Shown: positions 42,873 through 44,515 of the stretch, piece by piece | Position numbering within the stretch: the stretch's first letter is position 1 | Layout of the letters: each line of letters starts with the position of its first letter | Assembly: GCF_001854805.1 (NCBI RefSeq) | Contig: NZ_MBLO01000251.1 | Coordinates: 1-44,515, forward strand | Reading direction: 5' to 3' | Source: Pseudofrankia coriaricola | Lineage (GTDB): Bacteria > Actinomycetota > Actinomycetes > Frankiales > Frankiaceae | Length of the DNA: 44,515 nucleotides | Notes under the pieces: generated by a model | The model's database searches: none | Seen by the model: only the letters and a program-made list of their open reading frames with translations | What the model was told of the DNA's origin: nothing | Program-made: the position numbers and the translations under genes

Positions 42873-43655
42873 ATGCGCCGCCTGCTGCCCCTGCCCGAAC
42901 CCGGCTCGCCGGCCCGGCCCGGGCCGGGCGACCCCGGCCTGGCCCAGGACGACCTGGATGCCGCCTACGCCGTGCCCGCGCTCCTCCCGGGCACCGCCCA
43001 CGTCCGCGCGAACTTCGTCGCGTCGGCGGACGGTGCGGCCGAGGTGAGCGGCCGCTCGGGCGCCCTCGGCGGGCCGGCGGACCGGTGGGTGTTCCGCACG
43101 CTGCGCTGGCTCGCCGACGTCGTGGTCGTCGGGGCGGGCACCGCTCGGACCGAGGACTACGGCCCCGCCATCGTTCCGCCCGAGCGACGGGAGGCGCGGG
43201 TCGCGGCCGGGCTCGCGCCCGTCCCACCGATCGCGGTGATCAGCGGGTCGATGGAGCTCGACCCGACGGCGCGCCTGTTCGACGCCGAGGTCCGGCCGCT
43301 CCTGCTCACTCGGGCGAGCGCGCCGGCGGACCGGGTGGCGGCGCTGCGCGAGGTCGCCGACGTCGTCGTCTGCGGCGACGAGCGGGTGGAGCTGAAGGCG
43401 GCCCTGGCCGAGCTGGTCGCGCGCGGCCTGCCGCGGGTGCTCACGGAGGGCGGCCCGTTGCTGCATGCCCAGCTGGCCGGCGCCGGGCTGCTCGACGAGC
43501 TGTGCCTGACGGTCGCGCCGCTGCTCGGCGGGCCGGGGCACCTGGGCATCGTCGCCGGGCTCCCCTGGCCGTCGGCACGGGCGATGGAACTGGCGCATCT
43601 CCTCGAGGAGGACGGCACGCTGTTCCTCCGCTACCGGCTCACCCGCGAACAGTAA
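42873..43655 (+). CDS. RibD C-terminal (pyrimidine reductase) family protein
   Basis: 260-residue NADPH-dependent reductase of the RibD-C/dihydrofolate reductase-like fold. Conserved pieces: VRANFVASADGAAEVSGRSG (substrate strand), VVVVGAGTARTEDYGP and VLTEGGPLLHAQLAGAGLLDEL. There is no deaminase domain. Without riboflavin genes nearby the substrate is uncertain; stand-alone proteins of this kind are common in actinobacteria. The start at 42873 follows GGGTCGGGCC, a weak ribosome binding site. Confidence 0.88.
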   Translation: MRRLLPLPEPGSPARPGPGDPGLAQDDLDAAYAVPALLPGTAHVRANFVASADGAAEVSGRSGALGGPADRWVFRTLRWLADVVVVGAGTARTEDYGPAIVPPERREARVAAGLAPVPPIAVISGSMELDPTARLFDAEVRPLLLTRASAPADRVAALREVADVVVCGDERVELKAALAELVARGLPRVLTEGGPLLHAQLAGAGLLDELCLTVAPLLGGPGHLGIVAGLPWPSARAMELAHLLEEDGTLFLRYRLTREQ

Positions 43656-43810
43656 CGGGTCGCTACCCCACGTCATATCCACAGGTCAGCGGCCGTCCAC
43701 AGCCAGCGGTCGACCTCTTCCGAGCGCGTCGCGGTCTGGCTAGCGTGCCAGCCAGTCCCGGGCGATGCGCGGGCACCGGGTCGGCGATCGTTGGCGAAGG
43801 GCGGTGGACC

Positions 43811-44200
43811 GTGGCGGGCACGTCGGTCTACGCGAGTGGTGCGGGCAGCGCGGGCCGTCGTGGCGGCCCCGCGGCGCTGCCACCAGCCGGGCTGGTAGCC
43901 AACGAGCGGCGCGGCACGCTGCTGGCCGCGACCGCGGCGCTCCGCATGGTGGACGCCGAGACAGCGACGGCGTTCGACCAGGTCACCACGGTGTTCGATG
44001 GCGGCGCGTGGGAGGGCCGGGCGGCGACGGCGTGGGGTACTGAGCTCTCCCGGGTGCGCGCCGTGACCGCGGAGGCGCTCGCCGGGGCGGCGCTGGACTG
44101 TGCCGGAGCGGCGAGGGCCGAGCCGGAGTGGGTGGCGCCGGACGACCCGCGGGCGATCCCTGCGGTGCCGGTTCCGGGCGTCCCGCCCGGCGGGCGGTGA
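43811..44200 (+). CDS. Small helical protein of unknown function (WXG-like?)
   Basis: 129 residues from a GTG at 43811. The first 35 residues are Gly/Ala-rich. The middle (RGTLLAATAALRMVDAETAT and FDGGAWEGRAATAWGTELSR) is predicted to be two helices joined by a Gly-containing turn with Trp residues. This recalls WXG100-type secreted proteins but lacks the exact motif. The C-terminus is Pro-rich. It is followed after 6 bp by a second unknown helical protein in the same direction, so the two are probably one operon. Confidence 0.7.
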   Translation: MAGTSVYASGAGSAGRRGGPAALPPAGLVANERRGTLLAATAALRMVDAETATAFDQVTTVFDGGAWEGRAATAWGTELSRVRAVTAEALAGAALDCAGAARAEPEWVAPDDPRAIPAVPVPGVPPGGR

Positions 44201-44206
44201 TCGGCC

Positions 44207-44515
44207 GTGCCCGGTCCCCGCGAACGCGTCATGCTGGACACAGCCCTCACCAGGACGCTCGTCGAGCGGCTGAAGGCGCTGCGTGACGTGCTGTGGCGGT
44301 ATGCGCGGGTGGTCGCGGCGCTGCTCGCCCCGCTCGGCCGGCCCGGCGACCCCGCGGCGGAGCTGCGGCGCGCCGCCGTATGGGCCGACGATGCGCAGCG
44401 AATGCTGACCCGCCGGCTCGCGCTGGTACAGGCCGCGGACGGGGCACACCGCGCCGTGACGCTCGACGGCCCTGTGGCGGCGGGCGGCACGGCGAGCGGC
44501 GGGAGGGTCATGCTG
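44207..44515 (+). CDS. Helical protein of unknown function (partial, runs off the right edge)
   Basis: Open from GTG 44207 (or ATG 44231) to the window end, at least 103 codons. Visible sequence is rich in Leu, Ala and Arg and strongly helical (TLVERLKALRDVLWRYARVV, AAELRRAAVWADDAQRMLTR). It starts 6 bp after the preceding small gene. Coding is supported by codon bias and close spacing. The family is not recognised, and the rest of the gene is outside the window. Confidence 0.65.
   Translation, partial: MPGPRERVMLDTALTRTLVERLKALRDVLWRYARVVAALLAPLGRPGDPAAELRRAAVWADDAQRMLTRRLALVQAADGAHRAVTLDGPVAAGGTASGGRVML

Noticed and set aside
1-44515. CRISPR arrays, transposases, integrases, prophage genes, rRNA
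   Set aside because: None seen. The repeats are palindromic and dispersed, not regularly spaced with unique spacers, and no recombinase gene is present in the window.

Overview
The window is very GC-rich (roughly 70-75% by eye), with strong G/C third-position bias, Ala/Gly/Pro-rich tails on many proteins, and several apparent GTG and TTG starts. Gene content is actinobacterial: phosphatidylinositol mannoside (PIM) synthesis, an SsgA-like sporulation protein, DUF3097, DUF4193 and DUF3145 proteins, EF-G2, and PdxS/PdxT. Low-complexity insertions and intergenic repeat families make a Frankia-like actinobacterium the best guess. This is inference; no 16S rRNA is present.

Layout. 1-10.5 kb (minus strand): two tandem Rel/SpoT-type (p)ppGpp enzymes (the second runs off the left edge), apt, secF, secD, yajC and ruvB. 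10.6-19.4 kb (minus): ruvA, ruvC, a YebC/PmpR protein, pdxT, pdxS, a LemA-like membrane protein, pimA, a PIM acyltransferase and pgsA. With the HIT protein at 22.5-23.1 kb this follows the order of the Mycobacterium tuberculosis Rv2613c-to-Rv2583c region, interrupted by an EF-G2 gene on the plus strand (20.3-22.4 kb). 23.9-26 kb: four tRNA genes (Val-CAC; then Val-GAC, Cys-GCA and Gly-GCC) and an ssgB-like gene. 26.8-31.1 kb: a peptidoglycan amidase, DUF3097, nicotinamidase, DUF4193 and DUF3145. 31.5-38.8 kb: glgX, treY and treZ, which convert glycogen to trehalose. 38.9-41.6 kb: a 39-residue membrane peptide, a DUF2231 membrane protein and an SPFH/NfeD pair. 41.9-44.5 kb: pheA, a RibD-C reductase and two unknown helical proteins, the last cut by the right edge.

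How the genes fit together. ruvC-ruvA-ruvB encode Holliday junction processing and carry a LexA-type box. yajC-secD-secF assist Sec export. pgsA, the acyltransferase and pimA are successive steps of PIM synthesis. pdxS and pdxT make pyridoxal phosphate. GlgX, TreY and TreZ form the TreX/TreY/TreZ route.

Most notable observations. (1) Two roughly 500-560 bp intergenic palindromes (family R1; 11900-12404 and 19439-20000) are built from about ten short hairpins with a conserved TCGCTTCGCTC-type core and stems that change in a compensatory way. (2) A roughly 48 bp palindrome (family R2) interrupts one R1 copy and recurs in other intergenic regions. (3) A roughly 200 bp structured block (family R3) follows both tRNA-Val genes and is more conserved than the tRNAs. 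(4) The tandem Rel proteins have complementary active-site changes, suggesting one mainly makes and the other mainly degrades (p)ppGpp. No CRISPR array, transposase or rRNA was seen.
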